NCBI RefSeq assembly: GCF_003201675.2
Contig: NZ_CP029287.2
Location: forward strand, 1,972,001 to 2,036,000
Direction: 5' to 3'
Origin: Metallosphaera hakonensis JCM 8857 = DSM 7519
GTDB lineage: Archaea; Thermoproteota; Thermoprotei_A; Sulfolobales; Sulfolobaceae
Length of the DNA stretch: 64,000 nucleotides
Positions 11,209 to 22,666 of the stretch are shown one piece after another. Each line of letters starts with the position of its first letter. The stretch's first letter is position 1. Made by a program: the position numbers and the translations under genes. The notes under the pieces were generated by a model that had not been told where the DNA came from, made no database searches, and saw nothing but the letters and a program-made list of their open reading frames with translations.

Positions 11209-12277
11209 TGAACTTCTTAAACCAGAGATAGGCCTCTTCATCGTCTTTAGCCTGCTTTGGCGGATGTTTAAAGTAAAAGGCCGATACTTCGTTTAATGGC
11301 CCACCGATTCCTCTATCCTTAGCCAATTTCACTGCCCTTATTACGTCAACAATAACTGAGGCGCAGTTGGACTTATCATCGACTTCAAGGCTAGCCTCCA
11401 CTTTAACTGGTCTTCCAGCGAATCCAGCCCCATTAACGTAAATGTATGCAACCTTAGTGTTTCCAAGGAATGGGACGTAGTCACTGGGACCTATTCTTAT
11501 CCTACCCTGGGTTTCTATCTCTTCATCGTTATCTAAGGTGCTAGTAACAGCTTTAGTTTTGCTTATTCTCTTGGAATGTAACCTTTCCTCGGTCTTCATG
11601 TTGAGGAAATCTGTGTTTCCCCCAACGTTAAGTTGGTAAGTTTCCTTAACCTTTACCCCTCTCAGCCTGAAAAGCGATGTTATTGCCCTATGAAATATGG
11701 TAGCACCGACCTGGCCCTTAACATCGTCTCCAGCTATTGGTATGCCAAGTTCCTTGAATCTCTTCGGGAACTCTCCGGTAGGATCGCTTGCAATAAACAC
11801 GGGTATTGCATTAATGAAACCGACTCTTGCCTCCAGTGAGGCGGTAGCATAGGTCCTTGAGGCAGTTTCGCTACCTACAGGTAACATATTTATAAGAATG
11901 TCAGCCCTGCTGTTCCTCAACTCTTCAACTACCGATTCTAAGTCCCCTCCGCCAGAGGGATTGAACACGCTACTCATATGAGGTGCAACTCCATCAAGGA
12001 CAGGCCCAGGGGAAACTTTGATTCCAAGCTTATCCATATCAACTATCCTTGGAGTTATGTTAGGCTTCTCAAATATGGCATCAGCGATGTCTTTCCCTAC
12101 CTTATTTGATGAGACATCGAAGGCCGCTACGATCTGAATGTCAGTTATTTTATATCCGCCTATAATTGGTGTAATTAGTCCATCAAAGTAGTTTTCTCCC
12201 ATCCTTCTGTAATATTCTATTCCTTGAATCAGCATGGACGCGCAATTTCCAAGTCCAGCTACGGCTATCCTAATCAT
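11198..12277 (-). CDS. ino1: Myo-inositol-1-phosphate synthase
   Basis: Converts glucose-6-phosphate to inositol-1-phosphate using NAD, the head-group precursor of archaeal inositol phospholipids. It begins with the dinucleotide-binding [12 protein letters not shown] and contains the [13 protein letters not shown] and [12 protein letters not shown] motifs of this enzyme family. The length of 359 residues is that of the short archaeal/actinobacterial type. Its stop overlaps the start of the zinc-protein gene, so the two are probably cotranscribed. Confidence 0.93.
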   Translation of the reverse strand: MIRIAVAGLGNCASMLIQGIEYYRRMGENYFDGLITPIIGGYKITDIQIVAAFDVSSNKVGKDIADAIFEKPNITPRIVDMDKLGIKVSPGPVLDGVAPHMSSVFNPSGGGDLESVVEELRNSRADILINMLPVGSETASRTYATASLEARVGFINAIPVFIASDPTGEFPKRFKELGIPIAGDDVKGQVGATIFHRAITSLFRLRGVKVKETYQLNVGGNTDFLNMKTEERLHSKRISKTKAVTSTLDNDEEIETQGRIRIGPSDYVPFLGNTKVAYIYVNGAGFAGRPVKVEASLEVDDKSNCASVIVDVIRAVKLAKDRGIGGPLNEVSAFYFKHPPKQAKDDEEAYLWFKKFIEM

Positions 12278-12280
12278 TGG

Positions 12281-12289
12281 TTTTTTAGG
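12281..12289 (+). promoter_or_regulatory. TATA-like box for the 12313 sRNA / acyP transcript
   Basis: A T-rich stretch (TTTTTTAGG) lies about 25-28 nt before position 12311. It would place transcription initiation just before the C box of the sRNA candidate. This is inferred from spacing only. Confidence 0.35.
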
Positions 12290-12312
12290 TTTGATAGGCA
12301 GTTAAAAATATA

Positions 12313-12360
12313 GTGATGAAAGGGATTTAGCCGAGTAGTGAGGAAGTGGAGCGACTCTGA
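12313..12360 (+). ncRNA. C/D-box sRNA candidate
   Basis: All four boxes are present in order: C GTGATGA (12313-12319), an 11-nt guide, D' CCGA (12331-12334), a 3-nt spacer, C' GTGAGGA (12338-12344), a 12-nt guide, D CTGA (12357-12360). This is the standard archaeal size and spacing for a 2'-O-methylation guide RNA. The D guide would pair with AGTCGCTCCACT and, by the N+5 rule, direct methylation at its first G after C. The D box ends only 9 nt before acyP, so the sRNA forms or overlaps the acyP leader. The target is not identified. Confidence 0.68.
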
Positions 12361-12369
12361 GGTGATAGT

Positions 12370-12645
12370 ATGGGCTTGGTGAGGTTGTATGCGGTGATTG
12401 AAGGAGAGGTCCAGGGAGTCGGGTTCAGAAGGTATGTGCAAATAAACGCTGTGAGACTGGGCATAAAGGGGTACGCAAGAAATCTGCCCGATGGAACGGT
12501 AGAGGTGGTAGCAGAGGGTTACGAGGAAACAATTCAGAAGTTTCTTAATTACCTCTGGAAAGGTCCTCCTCTAGCATTGGTTACCAAGGTTACACATAAG
12601 ATAGAGGAGTACAAAGGGGAGTTTACGTCCTTTGATACCTATTAG
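12370..12645 (+). CDS. acyP: Acylphosphatase
   Basis: Small cytoplasmic enzyme hydrolysing acyl phosphates such as 1,3-bisphosphoglycerate or carbamoyl phosphate. The signature [10 protein letters not shown] with the phosphate-binding arginine and [13 protein letters not shown] with the catalytic asparagine are both intact. The 91-residue length is standard. The gene starts 9 nt after the D box of the C/D-box sRNA candidate, so the two may share a transcript. Confidence 0.93.
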   Translation: MGLVRLYAVIEGEVQGVGFRRYVQINAVRLGIKGYARNLPDGTVEVVAEGYEETIQKFLNYLWKGPPLALVTKVTHKIEEYKGEFTSFDTY

Positions 12646-12707
12646 TATGAGAGCTATATTTAAAAAGGACAAAATTATTTAACTAGCGTGGTGTTCTTGT
12701 TCCACCA

Positions 12708-13976
12708 ATGGTAAATAACGAAGAAATAGTACCAAGTTATTGGTATAACATAATACCAGATCTCCCTAAACCCCTTCCTCCACCTCGGGATCCACCTGAT
12801 GCCGAGTTCTCTAGGATAGACCTTCTAAGGAAGATTATGCCCAGCGAGGTACTTAGGCAGCAGTTCACCGTAGAGCGATTCGTTTCCATTCCCAAAGAGG
12901 TAAGGGAGGCATACATTAACATTGGTAGACCTACGCCCTTAATAAGGGCAAAGAAATTAGAGGAGTTCCTTAATACTCCAGCAAAGATATATTTCAAATA
13001 CGAGGGAGCTACTCCCACAGGTTCGCATAAGATAAACACCGCATTACCTCAAGCTTACTTCTCTATGAAAGAGGGAATAGATCACTTGGTTACCGAGACT
13101 GGAGCTGGGCAGTGGGGTACTTCGGTGGCATTATCAGCGAGAATGTATGGCCTAAACTCTACCATTTTCATGGTCAAGGTAAGTTACGAGCAGAAACCCC
13201 AGAGAAGAACAATAATGCAGCTTTACGGAGCGAATGTTTTTGCTAGCCCGACTCCTCACACCGAGTACGGAAAGAAAGTTCTAAACGATAACCCAAATCA
13301 TCCTGGATCGTTGGGGATAGCAATGAGTGAGGCAATAGAATACGCTCTCTCCAATGGCTACAAATACCTGGTCGGGAGTGTTCTAGACGTAGTAGTATTG
13401 CATCAGAGCGTCATAGGTTTAGAGACGATGAGGCAGTTACAGGAGATTGATGAAGAACCTGACACCCTTGTAGGATGCGTGGGTGGCGGGAGCAATTTTG
13501 GCGGATTTTCATTCCCCTTCATAGGATCAAAGAAAGGTACTAAGTATATAGCAGTGGGTTCCTATGAGGTACCCAAGTTCAGTCAGGGAGCTTATAATTA
13601 CGATTTTCCAGATAGTGCAGGCTTACTACCTTTAATTAAAATGATAACCTTAGGAAGGGATTACGTTCCACCCCCCATATACTCGGGAGGTCTAAGATAT
13701 CATGGCGCTGCACCGTCTCTTAGCATGTTGATCAAGGAGAAAATAGTGGACTGGAGGGAATATAATGAGAAGGAAATATTCGAAGCTGCACAGGTGTTCC
13801 TCCAAACTCAAGGAATAGTACCAGCTCCAGAGTCATCTCACGCAATAAGAGCTGTTATTGATGAGGCTCTAGAGGCCAAGAGGAAAAACGAGAAGAAGGT
13901 TATTGTGTTCAACTTAAGCGGACACGGACTACTTGATCTGCCTAACTATGAATCCATGATGAAGAGGATTGGTTGA
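12708..13976 (+). CDS. trpB2: Tryptophan synthase beta chain, TrpB2 type
   Basis: Joins indole (or indole from the alpha reaction) with serine. The protein has the TrpB2-type N-terminal extension beginning at SYWYNI and rich in prolines. The PLP lysine lies in GSHKINTA (about K108), and a phosphate-binding loop GCVGGGSN follows. It heads the trp operon and is the only beta subunit in it, corresponding to the in-operon TrpB2 described for Sulfolobus. TTATTTAAC lies about 30 nt upstream of the ATG as a likely TATA box. The stop overlaps trpA by 4 nt. Confidence 0.93.
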   Translation: MVNNEEIVPSYWYNIIPDLPKPLPPPRDPPDAEFSRIDLLRKIMPSEVLRQQFTVERFVSIPKEVREAYINIGRPTPLIRAKKLEEFLNTPAKIYFKYEGATPTGSHKINTALPQAYFSMKEGIDHLVTETGAGQWGTSVALSARMYGLNSTIFMVKVSYEQKPQRRTIMQLYGANVFASPTPHTEYGKKVLNDNPNHPGSLGIAMSEAIEYALSNGYKYLVGSVLDVVVLHQSVIGLETMRQLQEIDEEPDTLVGCVGGGSNFGGFSFPFIGSKKGTKYIAVGSYEVPKFSQGAYNYDFPDSAGLLPLIKMITLGRDYVPPPIYSGGLRYHGAAPSLSMLIKEKIVDWREYNEKEIFEAAQVFLQTQGIVPAPESSHAIRAVIDEALEAKRKNEKKVIVFNLSGHGLLDLPNYESMMKRIG

Positions 13977-14710
13977 ACTTGAAGATGTTGGTATCCTATG
14001 CTACTCTAGGATATCCCAATAGAGAGGACTATCTAAAACTCGTAAAGGGGCTGGTGGACGCAGGATCGGACATCCTAGAGATCGGGCTTCTCCCTAAATA
14101 TGCGAAATATGATGGACCGGTAATTAGGCGAAGCTATAAGCAAGTCTCGTCTTGGCTGAAGGATTCCTGGGGTCTTCTAGAGGAAACTAGGAGAGCGGTG
14201 AACGTTCCGCTGGTTATATTAACTTATCTTGAAGACTGGGTCTCCTCATTGTCCGAGCTCTTAACTAAAATGAGGGAGACCGGCATAGACGGGGTACTCT
14301 TCCCAGACCTTTTAATTGATTTCGTTGACGAATACGAGAAATACGTTCAGGAGATTAAGGCCCATGGATTGAAAGCTGTAATCTTCACGTCCCCCTCAGT
14401 ACCCGACCCCTTAATACACAAAGTGTCCATGCTCTCAGACATGTTCCTTTATTACGGGGTTAGACCAACAACCGGCGTACCTCTACCCGTGAGTGTTGAC
14501 TCTGTGATAACTAGGGTAAGGACCCTCGTTGATAACAAACTAGTAGTTGGATTCGGGCTTTCTGATATTAATGACATGAAGAAAGCGTTGAATGCCGGAG
14601 CCGATGGGATAGCTATTGGAACAATATATATAGAAGAAATAGAGAAAAATGGGGTTGAATCTGCGATTTCCCTGGCAAGGACGTTTAGGGGGATCATAAA
14701 TGGAGCCTAA
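13973..14710 (+). CDS. trpA: Tryptophan synthase alpha chain
   Basis: Cleaves indole-3-glycerol phosphate to indole and glyceraldehyde-3-phosphate. A TIM-barrel protein of 245 residues with the catalytic Glu in DILEIGL and Asp in [11 protein letters not shown], and a phosphate-binding GFGLSD near residue 190. The start is uncertain: TTG 13973 overlaps the trpB2 stop as TTGA, while TTG 13979 and ATG 13985 are alternatives. The chain is slightly short for the family, as in other Sulfolobales. Confidence 0.92.
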   Translation: MNLKMLVSYATLGYPNREDYLKLVKGLVDAGSDILEIGLLPKYAKYDGPVIRRSYKQVSSWLKDSWGLLEETRRAVNVPLVILTYLEDWVSSLSELLTKMRETGIDGVLFPDLLIDFVDEYEKYVQEIKAHGLKAVIFTSPSVPDPLIHKVSMLSDMFLYYGVRPTTGVPLPVSVDSVITRVRTLVDNKLVVGFGLSDINDMKKALNAGADGIAIGTIYIEEIEKNGVESAISLARTFRGIINGA

Positions 14711-15731
14711 GGAACTGCTCCGCAAGTTAACAGATGGAGTTTCATTATCTGAGGATGAGGCAAAGGAGTTAGCCGACCAGATAATGGAGGGAGCAATTCC
14801 AGAACCTTTAGTTGCCGGGATTCTAGTTGCATTGAAAATGAAGGGAGAGTCCCCAGAGGAGATAGTTGGTTTCGCGAGGTCCATGAGACAGCATGCATTA
14901 AAGATAGATCTAAGGAACTCCTTAGATACTGCAGGTACGGGTGGAGACGGGATTGGGACAATAAATGTGAGCACTGCCTCAGCCCTGGCTGTTAGCCTTC
15001 TATTTCCAGTTGCTAAGCATGGGAATAAAGCAGCTAGCAGTAGGAGTGGCAGCGCCGACTTCTTAGAGGCGTTGGGTTATAATATCCAGGTTCCTCCAGA
15101 AAGGGCCAAGGAGTTAATGTCTAGGGACAACTTTGTGTTTCTATTTGCACAACTTTACCATCCCTCAATGAAAAACGTTGCCCCCATCAGGAAAACGCTT
15201 GGGATAAGGACCGTGTTCAACTTGTTAGGCCCCCTCACTAATCCAGCTGGGTCGGAGAGACAGGTAATGGGAGTTTACTCGCTTTCGGTAATGAGGAAGA
15301 TAGCCTACGCCGCAACCGGGTTAGGATATACCAAGCTTACTATTATCCATGGGGAACCCGGCTTGGATGAGGTAAGCCCTCAAGGGAAAACCTATTTTAT
15401 GGAAGTTTCTGGGAACAAGACTGAGGAATTCGACCTAGATTTCAGGGACTTAACGGGCCAAAGCGTTCCAGTGAGTAAACTTCTAGCATCAGATCCCATG
15501 GATTCAGCCAGGAGAGTGCTCAGGGCTTCCATGGGAAAGGATAAGGAAGTGGAATACTTTCTTAGAATTAACGTTGCCGTAGCTCTTTACACGGCCGGAT
15601 TGGTTAGGGATTTCAAAGATGGGTTCGAACTTTCCGAGGAACTAGTTAAAAGGTTGCCAGAAAAAATAAATTCTATTGTTAAAAATAATGGAAACCCAGA
15701 AAAATTAAAGGGAGTAGAGGGATCTCTTTGA
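14700..15731 (+). CDS. trpD: Anthranilate phosphoribosyltransferase
   Basis: Transfers phosphoribose from PRPP to anthranilate. The PRPP and Mg-binding motif DTAGTGGDG is present, followed by the [21 protein letters not shown] stretch that lines the anthranilate tunnel. The 343-residue length is typical. It overlaps trpA by 11 nt and trpF by 4 nt, indicating translational coupling throughout the operon. Confidence 0.95.
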   Translation: MEPKELLRKLTDGVSLSEDEAKELADQIMEGAIPEPLVAGILVALKMKGESPEEIVGFARSMRQHALKIDLRNSLDTAGTGGDGIGTINVSTASALAVSLLFPVAKHGNKAASSRSGSADFLEALGYNIQVPPERAKELMSRDNFVFLFAQLYHPSMKNVAPIRKTLGIRTVFNLLGPLTNPAGSERQVMGVYSLSVMRKIAYAATGLGYTKLTIIHGEPGLDEVSPQGKTYFMEVSGNKTEEFDLDFRDLTGQSVPVSKLLASDPMDSARRVLRASMGKDKEVEYFLRINVAVALYTAGLVRDFKDGFELSEELVKRLPEKINSIVKNNGNPEKLKGVEGSL

Positions 15732-16309
15732 CCAAGGTAAAAATTTGTGGGATCTCTACCCTAGATGACGCCTTAGAGATATCTAAGATGGGGGTAGATA
15801 TGTTAGGCTTTTTGGTGGACCCTGTCAGTCCGAGATATGTAAAGCCTGAGTTCATTAATATGGTTAAGAGTAACGTACCCTCAACGCTGGTTTCAGTAAA
15901 CGTTGTTCGTCCAATAGAGGAGATGTTGACGATTAACTCGGACCTGATTCAGGTTCACAGGGTTTTAAAAGACGATGAACTCGAAAGAATAAGATCCTCC
16001 TCAAACAGGTTCATCCTTTACGTCCCTTCCTCAGAGAGTTACTTGAGTTACTTAAGGAAAGTTCTAGACGTGACCCACATGGTTCTTTTAGATCTAGAAA
16101 AGAAGAGCGATAGGGTTAACTTTCAATTTCTAGCTAAAGTTCTGAAGGACTATCCTGGACTAGGTGTTGGAGGGGGAATAACCCCAGAGAACGTGGGTCA
16201 ATTCCTGGAGCTAGATCCTGGATGGCTAGACGTTTCCCGGGGGGTCGAAGATTTTCCTGGTAAGAAAAACCTGTACAAGGTAAGGAAGCTCCTGGAGGCG
16301 ATAAGATGA
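15728..16309 (+). CDS. trpF: Phosphoribosylanthranilate isomerase
   Basis: Catalyses the Amadori rearrangement of phosphoribosylanthranilate. It starts TKVKICGIS, which holds the catalytic cysteine of the family, and ends with a [11 protein letters not shown] phosphate-binding motif and a DVSRGVE strand. A TTG start overlaps the trpD stop (TTGA). The size of 193 residues is slightly small but complete. Confidence 0.93.
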   Translation: MTKVKICGISTLDDALEISKMGVDMLGFLVDPVSPRYVKPEFINMVKSNVPSTLVSVNVVRPIEEMLTINSDLIQVHRVLKDDELERIRSSSNRFILYVPSSESYLSYLRKVLDVTHMVLLDLEKKSDRVNFQFLAKVLKDYPGLGVGGGITPENVGQFLELDPGWLDVSRGVEDFPGKKNLYKVRKLLEAIR

Positions 16310-17571
16310 GAACATATCCCATAACAGCTTTCGCTCAGCCATACGAGGTATTTCAATGCATAGAAAGAGATCAGAAAGTGGCGGCATTAATGGAAAGTGT
16401 TGAAGGGACTCAGAATACTGCCAGATATAGTGTTATTGCCTGGGGAGTGAAAAGAGAAGTTCACGTTAATAGGGGAGAGGATTTAGAGGAGATGCTCACT
16501 CAAGCGTTAAGAGGGGTGGAGGAGGGAGAGCTAAGGTTCACTGGAGGTCTTCTTGGATACATCTCCTATGATGCTGTAAGAAGATGGGAGACATTGAAAG
16601 ACATAAAACCTACGATAGAGGATTGGCCAGACGCGGAGTTTTTCCTGCCTGAAAACGTCCTGGTTTACGACCATACTCTGGGCAAGGTATTTGTGGAAGG
16701 CGATATTCCAATAGTTGCCGGATGTTCAGACCAAGATAACTTCAAGGTTTCATTCTACGACGAATCCATGAACAAGCCAGAGTACGAATCAGCAGTTAAT
16801 TCCATCCTTGAATACATAAGGTCAGGTTACGCGTTCCAAGTGGTACTTTCAAGGTTCTACAGGTACTCAGCTCAAGGAGACCCAATGAAGTTATACAGGG
16901 CTTTAAGGAAGGTCAATCCGTCCCCTTACATGTTTTACATCAAGTTTAATGAGAGGAAGTTAATAGGATCGAGCCCAGAGCTACTCTTCTCAGTGCAAAA
17001 GGGTATAGCCGAGACCTATCCCATTGCCGGTACTAGACCGAGGGGTAAAACCAGTGAAGAGGACTTTGAGCTTGAGCAGGAGCTCCTCTCTTCTGAAAAG
17101 GAAATGGCAGAGCATCTGATGTTAGTTGACCTTGCCAGAAACGATGTTGGAAAAGTATGCGTGCCTGGTACTGTGAAGGTTCCAGAGTTCGCCTACGTGG
17201 AGAAATACAGTCACGTTCAACATATTGTGAGTAGGGTCATTGGGACCCTTAGAAAGGACGCTACATCGATTGACGTCCTTAAGTCCATGTTCCCAGCAGG
17301 AACAGTTAGCGGTGCCCCTAAGCCCATGGCAATGAACATAATCGAAACTCTGGAACCGTACAAGAGAGGTCCCTACGCTGGAGCAGTAGGTTTCATATCC
17401 AGGAGTTCGGCCGAGTTTGCCATAACTATAAGGACCGCCTTCATGAATAAGGAATTGCTCCGCATACAAGCTGGGGCAGGTATAGTTTACGACTCAAATC
17501 CAGGACAGGAATATTACGAGACTGAACATAAAATGAAGGCATTGAAAGTTGCTCTAGGGGTGAACGAGTAG
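16306..17571 (+). CDS. trpE: Anthranilate synthase component I
   Basis: Makes anthranilate from chorismate using ammonia delivered by TrpG. It has the chorismate-binding core with GSSPELL, the PIAGTRPRG motif, [12 protein letters not shown] and the C-terminal GAVGFIS and [11 protein letters not shown] stretches. The N-terminal region contains the short LMESVEG element used for tryptophan feedback binding in this family. The ATG overlaps the trpF stop as ATGA, and the stop overlaps the trpG GTG. Confidence 0.95.
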   Translation: MRTYPITAFAQPYEVFQCIERDQKVAALMESVEGTQNTARYSVIAWGVKREVHVNRGEDLEEMLTQALRGVEEGELRFTGGLLGYISYDAVRRWETLKDIKPTIEDWPDAEFFLPENVLVYDHTLGKVFVEGDIPIVAGCSDQDNFKVSFYDESMNKPEYESAVNSILEYIRSGYAFQVVLSRFYRYSAQGDPMKLYRALRKVNPSPYMFYIKFNERKLIGSSPELLFSVQKGIAETYPIAGTRPRGKTSEEDFELEQELLSSEKEMAEHLMLVDLARNDVGKVCVPGTVKVPEFAYVEKYSHVQHIVSRVIGTLRKDATSIDVLKSMFPAGTVSGAPKPMAMNIIETLEPYKRGPYAGAVGFISRSSAEFAITIRTAFMNKELLRIQAGAGIVYDSNPGQEYYETEHKMKALKVALGVNE

Positions 17572-18149
17572 TGGATATCACGTTAATTATAGACAATTAT
17601 GATAGTTTCGTCTATAATATAGCCCAAAATATTGGCGAACTGGGAACCTATCCCATTGTGGTAAGAAACGACGAGATATCTGTAAGAGGGGTAGAAAGGA
17701 TTAGGCCAGATAGAATTATCATATCCCCGGGTCCCGGTTCACCCGAGAAAATCGAGGACGTGGGGATAGTTCCTGAGGTCATAAGATCTCTCGGTAAGAG
17801 AATCCCAATACTAGGTATATGTCTGGGCCATCAGGCCATAGGTTATGTGTTTGGCTCAAAAATAAGGAGAGCTAAGGTAATATATCACGGAAAACTCAGC
17901 TTGATTAAGGCTGGAGACAGCCCCATTTACGCCGGTCTTCCATCAGAGTTCAAGGCGACGAGATATCATAGTCTAGTCGTGGATAACGTAGGTTCTCCCC
18001 TGGTTGTGGACTCAGTCTCAAAGGAGGATGGAGAAGTGATGGGACTCCATCATCAGGAGTATAGGATCTTTGGTGTTCAGTTTCACCCAGAAAGCGTGGG
18101 CACAGCAAACGGACAAAAAATATTTTACAACTTCCTCAATAGAATCTGA
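17571..18149 (+). CDS. trpG: Anthranilate synthase component II (glutamine amidotransferase)
   Basis: Class I glutamine amidotransferase feeding ammonia to TrpE. The oxyanion strand ISPGPGSPE, the nucleophile elbow [12 protein letters not shown] with its cysteine, and the FHPES His-Glu pair are all visible. GTG at 17571 shares its first base with the trpE stop codon. The 192-residue length is standard. Confidence 0.95.
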   Translation: MDITLIIDNYDSFVYNIAQNIGELGTYPIVVRNDEISVRGVERIRPDRIIISPGPGSPEKIEDVGIVPEVIRSLGKRIPILGICLGHQAIGYVFGSKIRRAKVIYHGKLSLIKAGDSPIYAGLPSEFKATRYHSLVVDNVGSPLVVDSVSKEDGEVMGLHHQEYRIFGVQFHPESVGTANGQKIFYNFLNRI

Positions 18150-18151
18150 TA

Positions 18152-18904
18152 ATGCCGAGATATCTAGAAGGATGGATCAAGCAGGTTGTCGAAAATGCGC
18201 TAAGGAGGGCATACGTGTCAAGGAGCAGAGAGAAACCAGTACTGCAGGTCGTTCCTAGAATTATGGAACTCAAGAAGAAGGGTTTTAATCCTGTTATCGC
18301 TGAGTATAAGAGGAGATCTCCATCAGGGTTCAATGAGGAAAGAGACCACATAACTTACGCTAAGCAAATGGAACTTGGGAGCGCCGTTGCCATAAGCGTT
18401 ATAACCGAGGACACGGTCTTCAACGGGTCCTACAAATACCTTGAAGACATATCCAGGGCTGTGAGAGTTCCCGTACTCATGAAGGACTTCGTAGTTACCG
18501 AGAATCAAGTGGACGCTGCCTACGATTTAGGTGCCGACTTCGTTCTCCTGATTGTAAGGATTCTGACCGAGAGGGAGTTATCTGGTCTTATTGACTACAT
18601 TAGATCGTTTGGAATGGAGGCCCTGGTTGAAGTTCATGATAGGGAGGACCTAGATATTGCACTGAGAGCTGGGGCTACCCTAGTTGGGGTTAACTCGAGG
18701 GACCTCTTCTCCCTAAAGGTCGAGAAGGAATCGGCTACCAAGCTTCTGGAGGAAATCCCAGCCGGTAGAGTTAAGGTGGCAGAAAGCGGTATAGAGAGCA
18801 TCGAGGAAATCAAACTTCTCAAAGAGAGAGGAGCAGACGCCTTTCTTATTGGGTCGGCTCTCATGAGGAACCCAGATAAGATTAAAGAGTTCGTGGAGGG
18901 GTAG
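18152..18904 (+). CDS. trpC: Indole-3-glycerol phosphate synthase
   Basis: Closes the indole ring from carboxyphenylamino-deoxyribulose phosphate. A TIM barrel with [11 protein letters not shown] (catalytic Lys near the first strand), VLMKDFVV (second catalytic Lys), GVNSRDL and VAESGIES motifs. The length of 250 residues matches the well-studied Sulfolobus enzyme. It begins 2 nt after trpG and closes the biosynthetic part of the operon. Confidence 0.95.
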   Translation: MPRYLEGWIKQVVENALRRAYVSRSREKPVLQVVPRIMELKKKGFNPVIAEYKRRSPSGFNEERDHITYAKQMELGSAVAISVITEDTVFNGSYKYLEDISRAVRVPVLMKDFVVTENQVDAAYDLGADFVLLIVRILTERELSGLIDYIRSFGMEALVEVHDREDLDIALRAGATLVGVNSRDLFSLKVEKESATKLLEEIPAGRVKVAESGIESIEEIKLLKERGADAFLIGSALMRNPDKIKEFVEG

Positions 18905-18917
18905 TAAAAGGGGTAAA

Positions 18918-20108
18918 ATGGAAAATTACGCGAGTTCTCTTTCAAGATTAACTGGAGAATCAACTCTCCTCTATCAGGAGATAGCAAGAAATGTTGAAAG
19001 GACTAAGGGGATAAAGACCATAAATTTTGGCATAGGCCAGCCAGACCTGCCCACTCCCCAGAGGATTAAGGAAGAAGCGAAATCCGCCCTAGATAAGGGA
19101 TTCACGGCTTACACTCCAGCATTGGGTATAGATGAGCTGAGATCTAAGATAGCCGAATTTCTAACCCAAAAATATGGGGACAGAATTAGCAAGGAAGAAG
19201 TCGCGGTAACTCCTGGGGCTAAGACGGCCCTCTTCCTGGCCTTTCTAATGTACGTGAATCCAGGGGACGAAGTGATACTGTTTGATCCATCTTTTTACTC
19301 CTACGCTGAGGTTATTAATCTCCTGGGAGGAAAACCTGTTTATGTCCCAGTTAACTTCGATCAGAACAAGGGATTCTATGTTGATTCTAACGAATTGCTC
19401 TCTAAGATTTCCCAGCGGACGAAGATGATAGTTTACAATAACCCGCATAACCCAACTGGAATGAACTTTGACTCGAGATTGGGAAAAGAGATAGCTGAAA
19501 TAGCGAGAGATAGGCGACTAATTCTTCTCGCTGACGAGATATATGATTACTTCGTATACGACGGTGAATTCAGGAGTGTTCTTCAGGAACCTTGGAGAGA
19601 CAACGTGATCTACATAAACGGGTTCAGCAAAACCTTCAGCATGACTGGATGGAGGTTGGGGTATATAGTAGCAAGGAAGGAGGTCATAAATAAGGTAGGA
19701 ATTCTTGCGTCCAACATATATACCTGTCCCACAAGCTTTGCTCAACGGGGAGCCTTGGCCTCCTTTGACACCTTCGACGAAGTTAAAAAGATGATAGATC
19801 TTTTCAAGAGAAGAAGAGACGCAATGTACTCTGAGCTTATAAAAATTAAGGGAATAAGGGCTTATAAGTCGTCCGGTGCCTTCTATATGTTTCCCGATTT
19901 CAGTGAAGTTCTGAAAACCGCAGGTCTTGACTCTAAGGGGTTGGCAGTTAAACTAATAGAGGATGCGGGAGTGGTTACGATACCTGGAGAGGTCTTTCCT
20001 GAGAAAATGGGAAGGAATTTCCTAAGACTAAGCTTCGCTTTGGATGAGGAGAAAATTAAAGAGGGTATATCTAGGATGAAAACGGTACTGGAGAAACTCG
20101 CAGGTTGA
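18918..20108 (+). CDS. Class I aminotransferase
   Basis: Fold-type I PLP aminotransferase of 396 residues. Conserved elements are [18 protein letters not shown], the PLP lysine in [15 protein letters not shown], and the substrate carboxylate arginine in FLRLSFA. The closest family is the aspartate/aromatic aminotransferase group. It follows trpC by 13 nt, so an aromatic amino acid role is plausible, but donor and acceptor cannot be set from sequence. Its stop codon lies inside the C box of the sRNA candidate at 20105-20154. Confidence 0.9.
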   Translation: MENYASSLSRLTGESTLLYQEIARNVERTKGIKTINFGIGQPDLPTPQRIKEEAKSALDKGFTAYTPALGIDELRSKIAEFLTQKYGDRISKEEVAVTPGAKTALFLAFLMYVNPGDEVILFDPSFYSYAEVINLLGGKPVYVPVNFDQNKGFYVDSNELLSKISQRTKMIVYNNPHNPTGMNFDSRLGKEIAEIARDRRLILLADEIYDYFVYDGEFRSVLQEPWRDNVIYINGFSKTFSMTGWRLGYIVARKEVINKVGILASNIYTCPTSFAQRGALASFDTFDEVKKMIDLFKRRRDAMYSELIKIKGIRAYKSSGAFYMFPDFSEVLKTAGLDSKGLAVKLIEDAGVVTIPGEVFPEKMGRNFLRLSFALDEEKIKEGISRMKTVLEKLAG

Positions 20109-20154
20109 TGAAAAAGTTACAAGGTGATCGATGATCAAAACTCCCATGGTCTGA
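20105..20154 (+). ncRNA. C/D-box sRNA candidate
   Basis: Located exactly in the gap between the convergent aminotransferase and valS genes. Boxes read C TTGATGA (20105-20111; one deviation from RTGATGA), a 12-nt guide, a degenerate D' GTGA (20124-20127), a 3-nt spacer, C' ATGATCA (20131-20137), a 13-nt guide, D CTGA (20151-20154). Total length and box spacing fit archaeal C/D guides. The C box overlaps the aminotransferase stop. It is weaker than the other two candidates because C and D' each deviate. Confidence 0.45.
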
Positions 20155-20156
20155 AC

Positions 20157-22583
20157 TCATACGGGAGTTATCTCTGCGTTGATCTGTTCAGACTCGCCGT
20201 AGGTTATGTCGGTTATCTTTAACATTTTCTTTAGATCGTCCTCTACTAGTTTTATATCATCGAGGAACTGTTTAGGTCCTTCAATTTTAACCTTAATTTG
20301 TGAGTTCATGGATAACCTCATCTTAACCTTGTTAGTTCTAACTAGAGAGTTGAACTTCTTTACTGATTCCCCTAACCTCACCGCTTTTTCGTCTGAAACC
20401 AAGTCCTCGACAGAGGGCAAGGTCTCCATCAAAATGGTGGGCCTGTCTCCAAAGATCAGGGAATATATCTCTTCGGTTATATGAGGGGCTATGGGGTGGA
20501 TAAGAACAATTAAATCCTTGATAATCCTATTCAACGTATATATTGCCGATTCATCTTCCGAGAACAGCCTATGTTTTATAAGTTCCAGATACTCGTCTGC
20601 TATCGTCTCCCAGAAATAGTTGTATAACATCGAGAGAACCACGAAGAAGTCCTGATTCTCGTATGCCTGAATGGTCTTCTCTACAAACTCCTTATGTTTA
20701 GCGAGTATCCATTGATCCAGTAAATGGAAGTATTTGGGTTTCTCTACTTTTCTTCCATGAATGAAGGGATAGGCTAATCTGCTCGCATTCCATAGTTTCT
20801 GTAAGAGTAATTTCTTACCCTTTACTGTGTCCCATTTGAAGGGAAAGTCATCGCCTAAGGACGCGTCTAGAAGAGTCATCCTGATCGCATCAGCTCCAAA
20901 CTCGTCTATCCTGTCCATGGGTGAAACGTTGTTTCCCTTGCTCTTACTCATTCTTGTTCCATCTGGTCCTAGAACCTGTCCGTGAACTATCACCTTCTTG
21001 AAGGGAATGTTACCAGTTAGCATTAGGGTTCTGAAGAAAGTGTAAAATAGCCACGTCCTAATTATGTCAGTACCTTGAAGCCTTACATCAGCGGGGAAAA
21101 CTCTGGCGAACCTGGACTTATTGTCATAGAATCCAGACAGATAGAGTACAGTAACGCTAGAGTCTACCCAGACATCGGCCACGTGGGTTAACGGTCTCAA
21201 GGGTAATCCACACTGTGGACATTTTCCTACAGGTGGATCAGCCTTGGTCGGATCGATAGGCAAGGAAGAGATGTCAGCTGGGATCAAATGTAAGTTATCG
21301 CAGTACCAGAAGGGTAACGGGGTTCCGTATAACCTCTGCCTGCTGATGTTCCAATCCCACTCTATGTTATTTATCCATTCCTCTAATTTTCCAGCCATTC
21401 TCTGGGGCTTAAAGTTCATTTTCTTGTATTCCTCAAGCAAACTCCCCTTATGTTGTACGATATCAATGTATACCTGCTCCTTAACTAGGAATTCTATAGG
21501 TGAGAGACAATCACTCCTCTCGGTATGGGAGAGGACGTTATGTTTAATTTTCTCGATCTTCCTGAGATATCCCTTTTCCTTCAATAGCTCAACTATCTTA
21601 CTCTTAGCCTGGTCCACCTTCATACCATCAAGAAATCCCGTACCTCTTATTCTCCCTCTTTCATCAACAAGTTCTGTGACCGGAAGACTATACTTTAACT
21701 GCCATCTTATATCCTGGGGATCTCCATACGTGCTTATCATAACGGCTCCGGTCCCGAAGTCCTTTTCAACATCAGGATCCGCAATTATCTCAATTTCTTT
21801 ATTGAAAAGTGGGAGTATGGCCTTTTTGCCCACTAAATTTTTGTAGCGTTCGTCTTGCGGGTTTACAGCCACTGCTTGAGTTGCTCCAAGAAGCTCAGGA
21901 CGCGTGGTCGCAATAACTATCTCACCGCCATCCTTTAGAGGGAAGCCTATGTAGGCTAGGATGCCATCCTTTTCTAGATATCCGACTTCGCTTTGTGCCA
22001 CAGCGGTCTCGCACCTGGGACACCAGTATACGGGACCTTGTCTCATTCTTATCATTCCCTTACTATGCATATCGATTAGGCTTCTTTGGATCACTTTCCT
22101 ATAATCGGGCTGATAGGTCCTGTATTCGAATTGCTCCCAATTGGGTCTGTATCCTAGTCTGATCATTGCAGACTTCATTTTGCCTATCATGTCCTCAGTC
22201 CATTCAACACATTTCTTAAGAAATAGCTCCCTATTCTCCTTAGGTATTCCAAGTTTGTACTGGACTTTGAGTTCTGTTGGCAGACCTTGAGTATCCCATC
22301 CTTGGGGAAAGATAAGATTGTGGCCCTGAAGTTTCTTGAACCTAGCCATAGCGTCGGCAATGGTCACCCAATAGGCGTGCCCCATATGTAGCTCTCCGCT
22401 TGTAAAGGGTGGAGGAGTATCTATAAAGAACACGGGCTTGGTCGAGTCTTCGTCAAATCTGAATACCTTTTCCCAAAGTTCCTGGCTTAGCCAACGCTGT
22501 TGCCATTTGGGCTCAATTTCCTTGGGGTTATAATGTTTGGGCCACTCTTCCATCTTCCTTATAATTTCTTCTTGGGACAACAA
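20157..22583 (-). CDS. valS: Valyl-tRNA synthetase
   Basis: Charges tRNA-Val. A class I synthetase of 808 residues with the HIGH-type motif HMGHAYW, an editing (CP1) domain containing a GTGAVMIST-like segment, two zinc-type cysteine clusters (CPRC region and CPQCGLP), and the KMSKS-type motif RMSKSKGN. The N-terminal [13 protein letters not shown] segment is typical of valyl enzymes. The start could be the TTG at 22583 or the ATG 10 codons in. It is convergent with the aminotransferase. Confidence 0.94.
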   Translation of the reverse strand: MLSQEEIIRKMEEWPKHYNPKEIEPKWQQRWLSQELWEKVFRFDEDSTKPVFFIDTPPPFTSGELHMGHAYWVTIADAMARFKKLQGHNLIFPQGWDTQGLPTELKVQYKLGIPKENRELFLKKCVEWTEDMIGKMKSAMIRLGYRPNWEQFEYRTYQPDYRKVIQRSLIDMHSKGMIRMRQGPVYWCPRCETAVAQSEVGYLEKDGILAYIGFPLKDGGEIVIATTRPELLGATQAVAVNPQDERYKNLVGKKAILPLFNKEIEIIADPDVEKDFGTGAVMISTYGDPQDIRWQLKYSLPVTELVDERGRIRGTGFLDGMKVDQAKSKIVELLKEKGYLRKIEKIKHNVLSHTERSDCLSPIEFLVKEQVYIDIVQHKGSLLEEYKKMNFKPQRMAGKLEEWINNIEWDWNISRQRLYGTPLPFWYCDNLHLIPADISSLPIDPTKADPPVGKCPQCGLPLRPLTHVADVWVDSSVTVLYLSGFYDNKSRFARVFPADVRLQGTDIIRTWLFYTFFRTLMLTGNIPFKKVIVHGQVLGPDGTRMSKSKGNNVSPMDRIDEFGADAIRMTLLDASLGDDFPFKWDTVKGKKLLLQKLWNASRLAYPFIHGRKVEKPKYFHLLDQWILAKHKEFVEKTIQAYENQDFFVVLSMLYNYFWETIADEYLELIKHRLFSEDESAIYTLNRIIKDLIVLIHPIAPHITEEIYSLIFGDRPTILMETLPSVEDLVSDEKAVRLGESVKKFNSLVRTNKVKMRLSMNSQIKVKIEGPKQFLDDIKLVEDDLKKMLKITDITYGESEQINAEITPV

Positions 22584-22666
22584 TAACAGATCACCGTTAG
22601 CTATTAAGAACAGTTAAAAAACGTGCTGACAAAGAATCTTTTATACTTTTCGACAATGTATAGACA

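Noticed and set aside
21244-21846. 200-codon frame antisense to valS
   Set aside because: Lies wholly inside the conserved valS coding region on the other strand; an open antisense frame from codon bias.
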